Origin: Rhynchopus euleeides
Lineage: Eukaryota; Euglenozoa; Diplonemea; Diplonemida; Diplonemidae
Direction of reading: 5' to 3'
DNA: 64,000 nt
Assembly: GCA_963210315.1 (NCBI GenBank)
Contig: OY723259.1
Span: forward strand, 1,736,001 to 1,800,000
Shown here: piece by piece, positions 35,115 to 45,480 of the stretch
How the letters are laid out: each line of letters starts with the position of its first letter
Numbering within the stretch: the stretch's first letter is position 1
Made by a program: the position numbers and the translations under genes
Notes under the pieces: generated by a model
Told to the model about the DNA's origin: nothing
Database searches by the model: none
Seen by the model: only the letters and a program-made list of their open reading frames with translations

Positions 35115-37802
35115 ATGGAGATCTGTGCCGTTAGCCCGACAGGCGTCGAGGCTGTGCTTGAGGTTGGCCTTGACACCACGGTGCAGACCCTGAAGCACCG
35201 CATTGCCGAGGTGCTAGGCCTCGAGTTCGGAGATTGCATGAACCTCTGTGTGGATGGGGCCGATGTGACATGCGGCGACACCGACAGTGCCTCCGACATA
35301 CCAGGCATTGCATATGGGTGCCGCATCGCCGTGTCGCCCAACGGAGACCGCTATGCCAAAGGCTTGTCGAACGGCAAAGTGGAGTTCTCCAGCCTGCCCT
35401 ACTGGGCACGCCACCACAAGACGTGTGTGCTAGCAGAACTTACGCGTTGGTCTGTGTCACCCCTGCCGGACCTTGTCCCGCCCTCTATGTGGCACGACCG
35501 GGACGTCATGCTCAAGGCTGTCGCTGCGGACTTCCAGTGGTTCCACCGTGCCAGCCACTCCCTCCGCCATGACAAGGAAGTCATCCTCGCCGCGATAAAA
35601 TATGATTCCGTTTCACACATGACCTACCACACCCTGCCCCCTGCCCTCCGACAGGACCCAAGCATCGCACGCGCCGCACTCCGCTGTGCCCCAAGCAACG
35701 ACGCGGGCCCCCTGCCGCACCCCGGGCTGCAGCATCTCCCCGACTCCCTCGGGATGGACCCCGCTTTCATCACGTCCCTCAGGCCCAGCTCCTTGCGGGG
35801 GGCGGCCCCACGCCTGCTCGCCGACAAGGCCTTCATGCTGGAGATATCCGTCCCATGGGACGACAAGGTAGAGCACGCTGCGGACAGCTTGTGTGGTGAT
35901 CTGGACTTCCTCCGTGCCGCCCTGCTGCAGGGGGCGGATGTGCCCAAGCTGCTCTCCCGAGCACCCCTCCAGGGGGTGCGGAGCGATGCGGCTGTTATGC
36001 AGGAGTTGGCTGGTATCGAGGGGGGGGTCATCGGGTACGCAGCACCGGAGCTCTTTGCGAGTCAAAGCTTTTCCCTGAATGCAATGGTCATCACAGGCGG
36101 TGCCGCATATCTGCGGCAGCATGCAGTGATGCCGGACAGCCGTGAGGTGGCACTCGCTGCAGGCTCGCGCTGTGTGTCAGCGCGTTGGCTCAGCGACAAG
36201 GCCTTTGTTTGCGAGGCCCTGCGCAAGGGTTTCGATGTGTTTAGCCGTGCGGCAGACACACTCCAGCGCGACAGAGATGTGGTGGCCGCAGCGGTGAGGT
36301 TGGACCCCGAGCGGAACTACCGCAACGCACCCCCCGCGCTGCGGCGGGACAGGGATGTGGCGACGGCTGCCCTGTCGAATGGCGTGCTCCTCTGCGATTT
36401 GGATGAGTCTCTGCGCACCGACAAGGGTGTGGTGCTGGAGGCTGTCCGCCAGTCCCCCGAAAACATCCTGTTTGCCTGCGAGGGGCTGCGGGACGACAAG
36501 GAGGTGGCCCTGGCTGTGGTGCGGCACACCCGCGCAGAGTACTTCCGCTGGTTGGGCGATGAGATGCGCTGCGACGCAGAGGTGGCAGGTGCGGCTGTGC
36601 GTCAGGACCAGGGCAACATTCTCTTCTGCCCTAATGAGACTGCAGGCAAGCCCAGCACACACAAAGCGACGCTGCTGCAGGTCCTCCCTGCGCACCCTGT
36701 GTGGTTCCACCGTGCCTCCCCCGCACTGCGCCGCAGCAAGGATGTGGTGCTCGCAGCTCTGCAAGGCGACAAACGCCTCTACCACGGCCTGTGCGATGCG
36801 CTGCGTGACGATCCAGATGTGGCGGTGGCTGCTCTTGGCTACCGCATGCCGCTGCGCCACATGTCAGTGGCTGTGCGTGCCGATGCGCGTGTAGTAGGTG
36901 CAGCCATGGAATGGGACATAAGATCCTTTCGACACGCATCAGATGAGCTGCGCGCTGACAAGGCGTTTGCCCAGCGAGTCTTGAAGCACCACCCCTACCT
37001 GTTGCAGCATGTGCCTCCAGAGGTGCGGGCAGACCCTAGTCTGGTGCCCAAGAGTCCCTGGTGGTGCGCGTACCTCGACCGTGAGTACGACTTGCAGTGC
37101 TTCACGCACCCCGAGCATACATATGCTATGTGCCTTTCTGAAACACGCAAAAGGGTTGGCGCAGAACCGTGCCCCCAAATGCCGCTGCAGCAGGGGTGCC
37201 AGCTTTCGGACACAGACCCCTCACAGTGCAGCAAGGATGCAATGCTCGTGAAGGTGCGCGCATCAGGCAGGGCGATCATCCACGCACCCCCCGCGCTGCG
37301 GCGGGACAGGGATGTGGCGCTGGCTGCCCTGGCGAATGGCGCGTCCCTCTGGGATGTGGACGGCTCTCTGTGCAGCGACAGGGGTGTGGTGCTGGAGGCT
37401 GTCCGTCGGTCCCCCAAAAACATCCTGTTTGCCTGCGAGGAGCTGCGGGACGACAAAGAGGTGGCCCTGGCTGTGGTGCGGCACACTCGCGCAGAGTACT
37501 TCCGCTGGTTGGGCGATGAAGTGCGTGACGATCTTGATGTGGCAGATGCAGCTGTACTCGGGTCCGAGTGGAACTTCACGTTCTGCGGGCCCTCTATGCG
37601 TGGTAACGAAGCGGTGCTGCGCCATGCCCTGGCTGCACCCCCGAGGCGCGCGTGCTACGAACGCTCACCCACCCTGCCGAAGCCTGTGCTGTTTTGCGCA
37701 AGCCCGGCCCTTCAGGGGCACGATGATATTGTGCGTCTGGCGGTGAGACAGAACAGTCAAAACCTGCGTGCCCTGCCTCACCCTCCCCTGTGCCTCGACT
37801 GA
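35115..37802 (+). CDS. Ubiquitin-like N-terminus plus DUF4116 repeat protein
   Basis: Single exon, 895 aa. The ATG at 35115 is 10 bases after the acceptor AG; the frame is open further upstream, but that sequence is C-run-derived. Aa 1-75 look like a ubiquitin fold (MEICAVSPTG, then TVQTLKHRIAEVLGLE, then a short final strand before NGDRYAKG). The rest is made of about 45-50-residue DUF4116 units with the pattern LRxDKEVVLAAVxxxxxxFxxAxxxLR, spaced through about aa 110-890. DUF4116 repeats are abundant in several protists; their function is unknown. The segments 36326-36563 and 37283-37520 are a recent internal duplication. No signal peptide or TM helix. Family assignment is strong, role unknown. 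Confidence 0.9.
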   Translation: MEICAVSPTGVEAVLEVGLDTTVQTLKHRIAEVLGLEFGDCMNLCVDGADVTCGDTDSASDIPGIAYGCRIAVSPNGDRYAKGLSNGKVEFSSLPYWARHHKTCVLAELTRWSVSPLPDLVPPSMWHDRDVMLKAVAADFQWFHRASHSLRHDKEVILAAIKYDSVSHMTYHTLPPALRQDPSIARAALRCAPSNDAGPLPHPGLQHLPDSLGMDPAFITSLRPSSLRGAAPRLLADKAFMLEISVPWDDKVEHAADSLCGDLDFLRAALLQGADVPKLLSRAPLQGVRSDAAVMQELAGIEGGVIGYAAPELFASQSFSLNAMVITGGAAYLRQHAVMPDSREVALAAGSRCVSARWLSDKAFVCEALRKGFDVFSRAADTLQRDRDVVAAAVRLDPERNYRNAPPALRRDRDVATAALSNGVLLCDLDESLRTDKGVVLEAVRQSPENILFACEGLRDDKEVALAVVRHTRAEYFRWLGDEMRCDAEVAGAAVRQDQGNILFCPNETAGKPSTHKATLLQVLPAHPVWFHRASPALRRSKDVVLAALQGDKRLYHGLCDALRDDPDVAVAALGYRMPLRHMSVAVRADARVVGAAMEWDIRSFRHASDELRADKAFAQRVLKHHPYLLQHVPPEVRADPSLVPKSPWWCAYLDREYDLQCFTHPEHTYAMCLSETRKRVGAEPCPQMPLQQGCQLSDTDPSQCSKDAMLVKVRASGRAIIHAPPALRRDRDVALAALANGASLWDVDGSLCSDRGVVLEAVRRSPKNILFACEELRDDKEVALAVVRHTRAEYFRWLGDEVRDDLDVADAAVLGSEWNFTFCGPSMRGNEAVLRHALAAPPRRACYERSPTLPKPVLFCASPALQGHDDIVRLAVRQNSQNLRALPHPPLCLD
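36326..37520 (+). repeat. Internal duplication within the DUF4116 gene (two 238-bp copies)
   Basis: 36326-36563 and 37283-37520 are the same length and differ only by scattered substitutions, several of them silent. Each encodes about 79 aa from HAPPALRRDRDVA (or NAPPALRRDRDVA) to FRWLGDE, so the protein grew by in-frame repeat duplication. Confidence 0.9.
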
Positions 37803-38577
37803 GAGAGCTGTCTTTGAACCTGCAAACGCACCCTCTGCACGCCCTTGCCTATATCGTGTGGAAGCCGCACGGCTGTTAGTCGTGCGGAAAAGTGTGCATG
37901 TTTTTTGCAGGAATGTCTTGTCTTTTGTGGACGCACTGCCCTGATCGTGGCGTCCGCCAGCCGGCTGTGGTTGCCGATCCCAACGAAAAATAGGTCTGCA
38001 GTTTGGATTCAGCGATCTGGCATCGCAGAGTGTCCCCGAGAGGCCGCAACGTGATCGCCAAACCCGCTGTCCCTGCCGAAAAATCCGTGAAAAATTGTTC
38101 CAGAGCAGCCCTGCTGTGGAGGACCCACCTCGCCCCGCAGCTCCAGTGTTCTTCCAACTGACTCGGGAATCGTACGACTGAAGCCTTTTTGCGAAGCTTT
38201 TTTGCAGTTGCTGGGCAGGGAGTTTCTCTTGTTATAGCGAAAGGAGTACGTACGATTTCTCCCGGTTACTGCCAACAGCTGCTCCTGATGATATGCAACG
38301 TCCGGAAGTTGCGACATAACATGTCGGCTGGCTGTGAGACCTTCCCTCCCTCACCCCCTACTCCTACCCCTTTGATGTCCGCCCCTGGTGGTGCGTGCGC
38401 AATTTTTTACTGCAACAGGGGCTCCTGTCAGTGTCAAAAAGATAGTAGGCAGCGCTTTGGGCAGCAAGTACAACCTCCTCATCAGGCTGCGGAGTTGCTT
38501 TTGTTTTGCCCGGATTTGGCGCACAAACAACAGCCTTCTGACTCTCTTTTTTAAATTTTTAAACGCAACTTTTGTTT
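37803..38577. other. Intergenic with partial dispersed repeat
   Basis: No gene. Contains a piece of the about 210-bp repeat at 38168-38258 (CGTACGACTGAAG, then TTGCAGTTGCTGGGCAGGG, then TAGCGAAAGGAGTACG). Near 38505-38540 is TTTGCCCGGATTTGGCGCAC, also seen in degraded form at 47365-47395 (inside a poly(A)-binding-protein intron) and about 40878-40905. Confidence 0.55.
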
Positions 38578-38690
38578 TTAGGACCAACATTGCAAGAAGG
38601 TGCTGGGAGACTTGCTTTTCCATTCACTCTCGACGATCAAAAACCCCCCCCCCCCCCTCAATCAGCTGTTGATTCACTCTCGACGATCAA
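38578..38690 (+). promoter_or_regulatory. Repeated upstream motif (two copies of ATTCACTCTCGACGATCAA)
   Basis: The 19-mer occurs at 38622-38640 and 38672-38690, each followed by a C-run. The first copy is preceded by ACATTGCAAGAAGGTGCTGG and GAGACTTGCTTTTCC. The same arrangement, two copies with the same leading block before the first, stands upstream of the kinase gene (61484-61770). The last copy ends 62 bases before this ATG. It could be a promoter or 5' processing element, or simply a dispersed repeat. Confidence 0.5.
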
Positions 38691-38752
38691 CCCCCCCTCA
38701 ATCAGCTGCCAGGGCACTGAGAGGGCCCCCGGGTTAACCTTAACTGTGTGAA

Positions 38753-40036
38753 ATGGGAAGCGACCTCCTCTCGACAACAACATCCCGCCCTGGGTTCTCA
38801 GACTCACCCCCGCTGCTGCAGGGGGACGACAGCGATGGGGGGTCCCATGGGGTCCCGCCGTCGCCTCGGGGCTTCTCCCGGGGGGTGTTCACGCGGGGCA
38901 CTGCTCAGGGAGGTGTGATGCGTGTCTCGTTGCTTATCTTCCTCCTGTGGTGGACAATGTCGAGTCTCTCGCTCCGTCTACCGGGGTGGGTGTCGCTGTA
39001 TAAAGACGGGTATTACACGACGAACGTCGATCACAAGACAATGGTTGTCTACAGCATGACGGATCTGGAGATGGTGGACCTCCGCCAGCAGGGGATGTTT
39101 CAGGAGTTTTTCCACGTCATGGGCGCCATCAAATGGGGCCAGGCCCACGGCGCCTCCGCAGTGCGGGTCTTTTTGGACAACCGGATGTACTCCAACAGAT
39201 CCGGGGACAGCTACTGGGGCTACTTCTTCGAGGACGTCATACCCCTCACACCTGGGCTCTCCCGGGAGGCTGTTCCGAAAGACGAGGTGCATTTCAACGA
39301 CTGCTGCGGCCGGTTTGGGATGTTGGGGTCCTTCACCACGCAGGCCATTGGGGACAGAGGCAACACGCCATTCCCCCTGCTGGTGCCCCCGTGTAATGAG
39401 GACTGTGGGATGGTCAGGCTTGGAGGGCTCGTGAGGGAGCACATTCATGTGAAGCCCTTCCTCAGGGAGATCGTTGACGGGTATGCGGGGAAGCACTTTG
39501 CGGGGAAGTACGTCATCTGCGTGCAGTATCGTGGGACGGATAAGAAGGTTCTGCATGCCAAGATCGGGATGGGGTCGTACGACCAGTTCACACACCTCAT
39601 CAAGCGTGTCGTGGCAAATGTGCCACCGGAGTATGGCGAGAATTACGTCATCTTCGTGGCATCCGATGAGGTGAACGCCGTGGAGCACTTCAAAAAGGAG
39701 TTTGGGAGCAAAGTGATCTATCTGGCTGACACCCCGCGCCTCGACACCCGCGATGCTTCCGCCAGCGGCGGGGCCCACAAGTCTCTGAAGTTCACCCCCT
39801 GGCAGAAGGCGATGGGCGCGCTGATCGACATGCTGCTGCTGGCCAAGGCGCACTACCTCATCCGGAACAGGAGTACCGTGTCGAGCGTGTCGCTGCTTTT
39901 CGGTGAGCCCAATGTGAACCACACGATGGTGGCGCAGACCGACGAGGTGCTGCACTTCACAGGTGACACCAAGGTTGCCGAAGGGATGGACTACCCCCTC
40001 TACCCGCATGAGAGGTTGCCAAAGGGCGGGAGGTGA
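38753..40036 (+). CDS. Type II membrane glycosyltransferase, fucosyltransferase-like (GT23/NodZ-type fold)
   Basis: Single exon, 427 aa. A Ser/Pro/Gly-rich cytosolic N-terminus of about 55 aa is followed by one TM helix (about aa 57-74, LLIFLLWWTM) and a luminal catalytic region, the layout of Golgi glycosyltransferases. The diagnostic segment is VQYRGTDKK at aa 258-265: alpha-1,6-fucosyltransferases and NodZ carry HxRxTDK there, with the Arg binding GDP-fucose. It is followed in the usual order by a strand like IFVASDE (aa 315-330) and, near aa 355-385, an ALIDMLLLAKAHYLIRNRST helix-loop with the Ser-Thr-rich end expected of this fold. An N-x-S site (NRSG) lies near aa 148. The donor is probably GDP-fucose, the acceptor is unknown. 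A His present in most homologues before the Arg is Gln here. Confidence 0.82.
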   Translation: MGSDLLSTTTSRPGFSDSPPLLQGDDSDGGSHGVPPSPRGFSRGVFTRGTAQGGVMRVSLLIFLLWWTMSSLSLRLPGWVSLYKDGYYTTNVDHKTMVVYSMTDLEMVDLRQQGMFQEFFHVMGAIKWGQAHGASAVRVFLDNRMYSNRSGDSYWGYFFEDVIPLTPGLSREAVPKDEVHFNDCCGRFGMLGSFTTQAIGDRGNTPFPLLVPPCNEDCGMVRLGGLVREHIHVKPFLREIVDGYAGKHFAGKYVICVQYRGTDKKVLHAKIGMGSYDQFTHLIKRVVANVPPEYGENYVIFVASDEVNAVEHFKKEFGSKVIYLADTPRLDTRDASASGGAHKSLKFTPWQKAMGALIDMLLLAKAHYLIRNRSTVSSVSLLFGEPNVNHTMVAQTDEVLHFTGDTKVAEGMDYPLYPHERLPKGGR

Positions 40037-40593
40037 GAGAGAGAGTGGACGTGCGATATTTTTTGGCGCAAAAAAGGAAAGCGATGTGGCAGCGTTCGGT
40101 ATCCTACAAACGCATCATCAGACGCATCAGCAGACAAATCAAGTCTTTGTATGTTTGTGCGCCGAACGAAAAAAGTAGCCCGGATCTGCCCTTTTTTTTG
40201 CAGTTGCTGGGCAGGGTGTTTCTCTTATTATAGCGAAAGGAGTACGATTTACCTCGTCTTCTGCTGGTTGTGGTGTGTCCCTGCATACCCCCGATCGGCG
40301 CGTGTCGATTGAGGTGGGTTGTGTGTTCAATATCGAATAAAAAATGTGGTCGCGATCTTGTCGCGGCGTGAGAAGGCAAATCATGGCGAGTTGTGCTACT
40401 GAACGCCACACCAACAACCCCCGAATCAGCGCCCCTCTCGAGGGACGGCTCGGGGCAGTGGAAGAAGCCGTTCTGACATGATTTCTGTGAGATAGGGCGG
40501 CGAACGAAGGTGGGTGTGCGAAGGGTGTCACTCCTTGCCGAGCATTGCAAATCAACAGCATGCCCCCTCAAAATGCAGGAGTTTTTTTTACTA
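40037..40593. other. Intergenic with partial dispersed repeats
   Basis: 40155-40250 is a piece of the about 210-bp repeat (GTAGCCCGGATCTGC, TTGCAGTTGCTGGGCAGGG, TAGCGAAAGGAGTACG). 40086-40110 (GTGGCAGCGTTCGGTATCCT) recurs at about 45908-45928. No gene recognised. Confidence 0.55.
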
Positions 40594-40800
40594 GTTACGA
40601 GCGACGAAGCGTAGCGAAGTCGCGAAGTAACGAAGGAAATCGTACGACTGAAGCTTTGGATTAGCACCTCATGCCACTTCACAGGGCCTCAACACAGCCT
40701 TGAGACAGCAAGTGTGCGCTCAACAAAAAGTAGTCCGGAACTGTTCTCCCACAGTTGCTGGACAGGGTGTCTATAATAAAGCGAAAGGAGTACGATTTTT
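40594..40800 (+). repeat. Dispersed about 210-bp repeat, well-preserved copy
   Basis: Runs from GTTACGAGCGACGAAGCG through TCGTACGACTGAAGC and CATGCCACTTCACAGGG to AAAGCGAAAGGAGTACGATT. The first 30 bases can form a GTTAC/GTAAC-bounded hairpin. It matches the copy at 63848-64000 closely and 19406-19619 loosely. No poly-A tail or target duplication is obvious, so the class is undecided. Confidence 0.8.
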
Positions 40801-42217
40801 GAGATTTTGAGAGCATCTGAACTCACGAACACAGTTCGAGTTGACCTTGCTGGCAAATCATTTGTCGTTCCCTGTTTAGCCCGGCTTTGGCACACCAACC
40901 ACAGCCATTTCGTTTTTTTTGGGGGGGCGGAAAGGGGGGGGGGGTTGATCGGATGCAGTGGGCGTGGCGTAGTGGCAGGATCACATCGAGGTGTGTGTCA
41001 TTTGCCCCCCCGCCCCTGTTTCCAACTGCTTGGGTGCCTTTCTTTCTTTCTATCAAGGTGTGCCCCTGGCGGTTATCCTTCTGTCTGCCTCTGATCTGTA
41101 CCAAATCGTATCAGCCTGCCACCACAGGCGAAGCCAGGGCCCTATTCTCAAGAAAATGCAAAAGGCCCGCAAAAACTATCTGTGCCCCCGCTGGATCGTA
41201 AAGTGACAGCAAAACGAGAGAACAAACCAATTACTGCCGAAAGTTGTTTTGTTGGAACGCGGGCCCCACTCTTTGTGTACACCACGCCCCGGTCTGATAA
41301 AGTGGTGTGAGTGGGGACGCACGATCCAGCTAAAGGCACAGAAAGTTTCCCCAGTTGGCTACGCCGAATTAACAACCCCCCCGCCCCCCGCCTTCGGGCC
41401 GAATCTTGAAACCCCACTCCCCAATGGGCCGTATTTCTAAATTTTTGTTGGCTTCCTGTTGGCGTGCCTTCGTATATAGGCCAGCCCGCCTTCCCCTTCC
41501 CATTAGTAGAGTGTATGTGCGTTTCTGATTCTTCCAAGACAGCGGCATTATTCGTATCGACGTGGCCATTTTGTGAGTGAGCCTGTGGGCTCCAGTTCTC
41601 GTGCTGGGTGTTCTCAGAATCCAAAAGCGTGGCAACTGCACGCGGCTCAGAAAATGCATGGATCGGAATAAAATGCCCGGGAAACAAGATGACAGTGGAT
41701 GGCCAAAAGAGAATTGTGGCCAATTTTGTTTGTGACGAAAGAACCATTGCGCTACATGTGCACATGCCTGACAGGCTGTGCTGCATGGTGTCTCTTCAAA
41801 GTATTCAGGAATGGTGTCTGATTTCCCCCGAATGAAAATCTGACAGACACCATTCAAGTGTCAAGAAAGCAGCCTCGTAAAGCCTTCTGGCACCATTTCT
41901 TTTGTGCCTGGCCTTCGCTGGAACCCGATTCCTCGATTCCCGGCATCTGGAACGGGAGCCCACCCCCCGAAAATACAGGTTTCATTTCCGGAACTGATTC
42001 TCGAATGATGGATTGCGACCCGTGCCATCTATACCGTTGGCGGGCAATGCCTTCTGGTACTCTCAGCAGTGCCGTGCATTGGCATGCCCTTGGTCAGCTG
42101 CCTGGTAACCTCCCCCCCCCTCCCCAAACACGCTCAGCTCTTGCACTATGTACGGCCAAAACCGCCTTATCTGGCCACCACCACCACCACCGCCTGCACC
42201 CACCGCATCCACTGCAG
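40801..42217. other. Intergenic, 1.4 kb
   Basis: No convincing gene. The sequence shows weak ORFs on both strands without the codon bias of the host genes. It ends in the tract ccaccgcatccactgcag, AG at 42216-42217, which is the probable trans-splice acceptor of the next gene. Confidence 0.45.
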
Positions 42218-42229
42218 GTGTCCTTAGGG

Positions 42230-45200
42230 ATGCCGCACATGGCATGGCTTGTTGTGCTGTGCCTCGTGGCATGCAGTGGTGCCCCAAGTGCTGGCGTCGA
42301 GGTGACAAACTTCCGCCCGCAAGACCTGACGGAAGAGGAATACCAGGCGCTGGTCAGTGAGGATGTGGGCGGTGCGGCGCAGCAGCAGCCTGGGATGATT
42401 TTCAACAGCCGCATGGCGCGCCCTGTGGGCCGCAAAGAGCGCCGCGACAAGCTGGCGGAGAAGCAGCAGCGCGCAGGCGCGAAGGACCAGTTCGTCCCGT
42501 CGAACGATGAGACCGCGGAGATCCGCAAGCTGGATGCTTGCCTGAAGGCGCATGCGTCATTTGGCTACTACGATTCGATCATCTGTTATGACTTCGCAAT
42601 CGAGCACTACCCGCTGAACGCCACGTGGTTCAAACGGCGCGGCACGCTGCACATGCTTGCCGATGCCCCTGCCGCAGCCATGTCCGACTTCAACCACTCC
42701 GTCTCGCTGCTCTTCAAGCTGGCACGCTACGGCACCGAGTCAGACCACCTGAAGCAGAACGGCATGGTCGCACTGCTGACCCTCTTCGAGAGGCGCGACA
42801 TCGGCACGGCTATCGAGGTGGGCAAGCTGGTTGTCGCAAACGCCACATACCACCACGCGCCTTCGGTATGCGCAGGGCTGTGTGACAGGGTTCTCCGTGT
42901 GTTGGTTGTGTTGTGTGGCTTTTCGACACACTGATTTGGGTTTGTCTAACGTGCCACCACCTTGCCACCTGACCCCTTTCTGACAGGATGCGCTGGCCCT
43001 CTACGACTGGCTGCACTCAGCAGAACGGGCCGATGATGACATTGTTGTCATGTGGGCGGCTGTCCAGTTCCTCTCGTCTTATGTATGCCTCCATGCCTCC
43101 AACGGAAATCGCACAGCCCCCGAGCTGCCACGCTTCTCGCAGCCCAATTGGGGGGCTGTGCCATTCCCCACTACACACACGAAGGGTGGGTCTGGGCTCC
43201 AACAAAACACTCGACAGCCTGCCGCACCGGGGTGAAAACCCTTCACCTCCCACACATCACAACTGCACCACCCCCCCACCCCCACCCCCCCTTGCCACAG
43301 GGCATGTGGAACAAGCTCCCTGACTTGCTGCAGAAGGTTGCTGCGGTGCTCCCTGAGTACGCCTCGTTGCCGAGGCTGCTGTTTGTCTACCGTCTGGTGT
43401 CGGAGGCTGCAGATGTACTTGGCCGCAGGCTCCTCTCCACTTCGCGCAGCCCCGCCGGCACGCTGGTCGGGGCACGCGATGCCATCCGCCAACACTGCGG
43501 GCGCGAAGACCTCCCCCACCGCCAGCACACATACACACGCCGCGAGCTGGACCGCCTCGCCGCAGACTGCTTCCTCAAACACCTCCTCCCGCAGCAGGGC
43601 AGCCTCCGCCGTGCCGCAGCCGCCCAGAAGCCCACCCTGCAGGAGGAGTACACAGGGTTCACCCAGTCCACCCCCCTGCACCTCCTGGCCCTCATCAACG
43701 CGCCTGCCGAGCTCTTCGCCGAGACGCTGAAGCTGGGCATCGGCGTGCACCGCATCGACCGCTTCGGGCAGACGCCCCTCCACGTCGCCATGGGGGCGGG
43801 GAGATATGAGGCAGCCACCTCCCTTCTGCGCCAGGGCGCCAGCCTCAAGGCAAAGGACGCGCGCCAGCGCACACCCCTTGAGACAGCCTGTGCGCAGGCC
43901 TCTTGGATCGATCGCACCCGCCTGGCAGCCCTTGTGGGGGACGACCCCTCTGAAGACCCCTGCGACATCGATGATGACGTCGATCTCGTCACACAGGTGC
44001 GTGCGAAGCCACGGAAAGACCAGGGGGGGTGGTCTGGCGCCGCGCCTGCCCACCCCGCCGTGGAGGCTGTGCTGTCGCTGTTCGACGCGCCGCCCACACG
44101 CCTCCCCGGGATGAAGCCGCACAACAGCCGCTGCCAGCTTGACATCCTGGAGCTGGCCTCCCTGGGGGGCCTTGCGGTGGCCGAGGCTGCTGTCACGTCG
44201 CGTCCGAAGCTGATCCGTGGCGCGGTGCCTAACAAGCTGGCGAAGCGTTTCTCCCGCAAGGCCTTCGAGCAGGGCTTCGGTCTGATGAAGGGGAGGGCCG
44301 AGCCCTTCCCGCGCGCAGAGGACCTGGGGCTCGCGCCCGGCAGGGTGATGCGGCTGTCGGAGTTTGCGGCGCAGGGGCCGGCGGAGCGGCCCGACACCTT
44401 CACCGAGAAAGTGCCTGGGAGGGACCCGCGTCGGGGTGAGGCGAGCGACGTTGTGCATGCGGCGTCGAACCACCCGCTCAGGGAGGCGGCAGAGGCGCAC
44501 AGCATGCTGATGAAGCTGGCGGATCAGACCGCGCTGATCGACACGGAGGACCAGTTCGTCTCCTACGGCCCCAGGGGGAGTGGGTTCCAGGCAGCGGTGA
44601 GTGCGGTGCCCGTGGTGCACTCCATGCCGTACGGCGTGGTGAGGTGGTTCCTGGTGCCGCCCCCTGAGGCGTTCGTGTCCCAGCAGCACCCCCTCGACAC
44701 GCTTGCGGAGAGGGCGGCGTCCTGGCGGTCGGGTGGGAAGCAGCAGGCAGCGCCCCTCTCGGGTATGCAGGGGAGGGAGAGGGGGGGGGGGTGTGGCCTG
44801 GTTGGATGTGCTGTGGTGGGGGAATATCGCATGGCAAAATTAATTCCGACCTTCGCGGGGGATGGTGACAGTCAGCTCAGCTAGACGTGCTCTGCACACC
44901 ACCCTTCATCAGGCAAGTGGGTTAATAAGTGTGTGGCACATCGAACGAATTAACAGCTGAGCGGCAGAGGAAGAGCGGCAGAGCTGAAGTGACACTTTTG
45001 TTGTGTAGGCCGCACCGAGCGAGCTCTGATGCTGACTCCACATTGTCACACACACACACCCCATTGCAGGGCGCACTGTGCTTGAGTGCGAGCAGCACCC
45101 GGGGGATATGCTTGTGATTCCGCCGCATTGGGGTATGTTACCAGCCACACAAAAAGACGGTTGGTTTATTGAGGAGGGTGTGGCAATGTTCTTTTTAGAC

Positions 45201-45480
45201 GCCCCCTTTTGGGGGGCTTCCCTTCGAGCCTCGTTTTGGAGCATGGCATGCACCCCACAACACACATCCTTCTTCTCCTGCAGGCGCTGTCGGTGTCCGC
45301 ATGCGTGAGTCAATCACACTGTCGAAGCGCCTGGATATGGACCAAGTCTTTGAGGGCAGGCCGGGCGAAGCACCCGAAGCAATGAAGCAGGATGGCAAGG
45401 GCGGCAAGCCTGGGCCCAAGGCGTCAGGCCAGGGGAAGGCACATCTCAAGTCGAAGCACCTGTCGGAAGACGAGCTCTGA
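42230..45480 (+). CDS. ER-luminal TPR/ankyrin/JmjC protein, JMJD8-like
   Basis: Five exons: 42230-42865, 42987-43082, 43301-44762, 45070-45132, 45284-45480. Donors are GTATGC or GTATGT; phases are 0, 0, 1, 1. The product is 817 aa. The first 20 residues (MPHMAWLVVLCLVACSGAPS) are a signal peptide and the last four are EDEL, a KDEL-type ER retrieval signal. In order: TPR-like helices (about aa 100-165, including YYDSIICYDFAIEHYPLN), a helical region, ankyrin repeats about aa 366-470 (STPLHLLALI, GQTPLHVAM), then a C-terminal JmjC barrel (about aa 670-770) with YGVVRWFLVPPPEAF and, across two exons, HPGDMLVIPPHW. The latter order fits JMJD8, an ER-luminal JmjC protein. The usual HxD/HxH iron ligands before the GxxRW strand are replaced (GSGFQAAVSAV), and no His follows IPPHW, so it is probably not an active hydroxylase. 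Confidence 0.83.

Noticed and set aside
41858-42229. 124-aa N-terminal extension of the JmjC protein
   Set aside because: A signal peptide begins at 42230 directly after a good acceptor; the extension lacks codon bias.
43079-44689. 536-aa minus-strand ORF opposite the JmjC gene
   Set aside because: Shadow frame of GC-rich codons; no domain.
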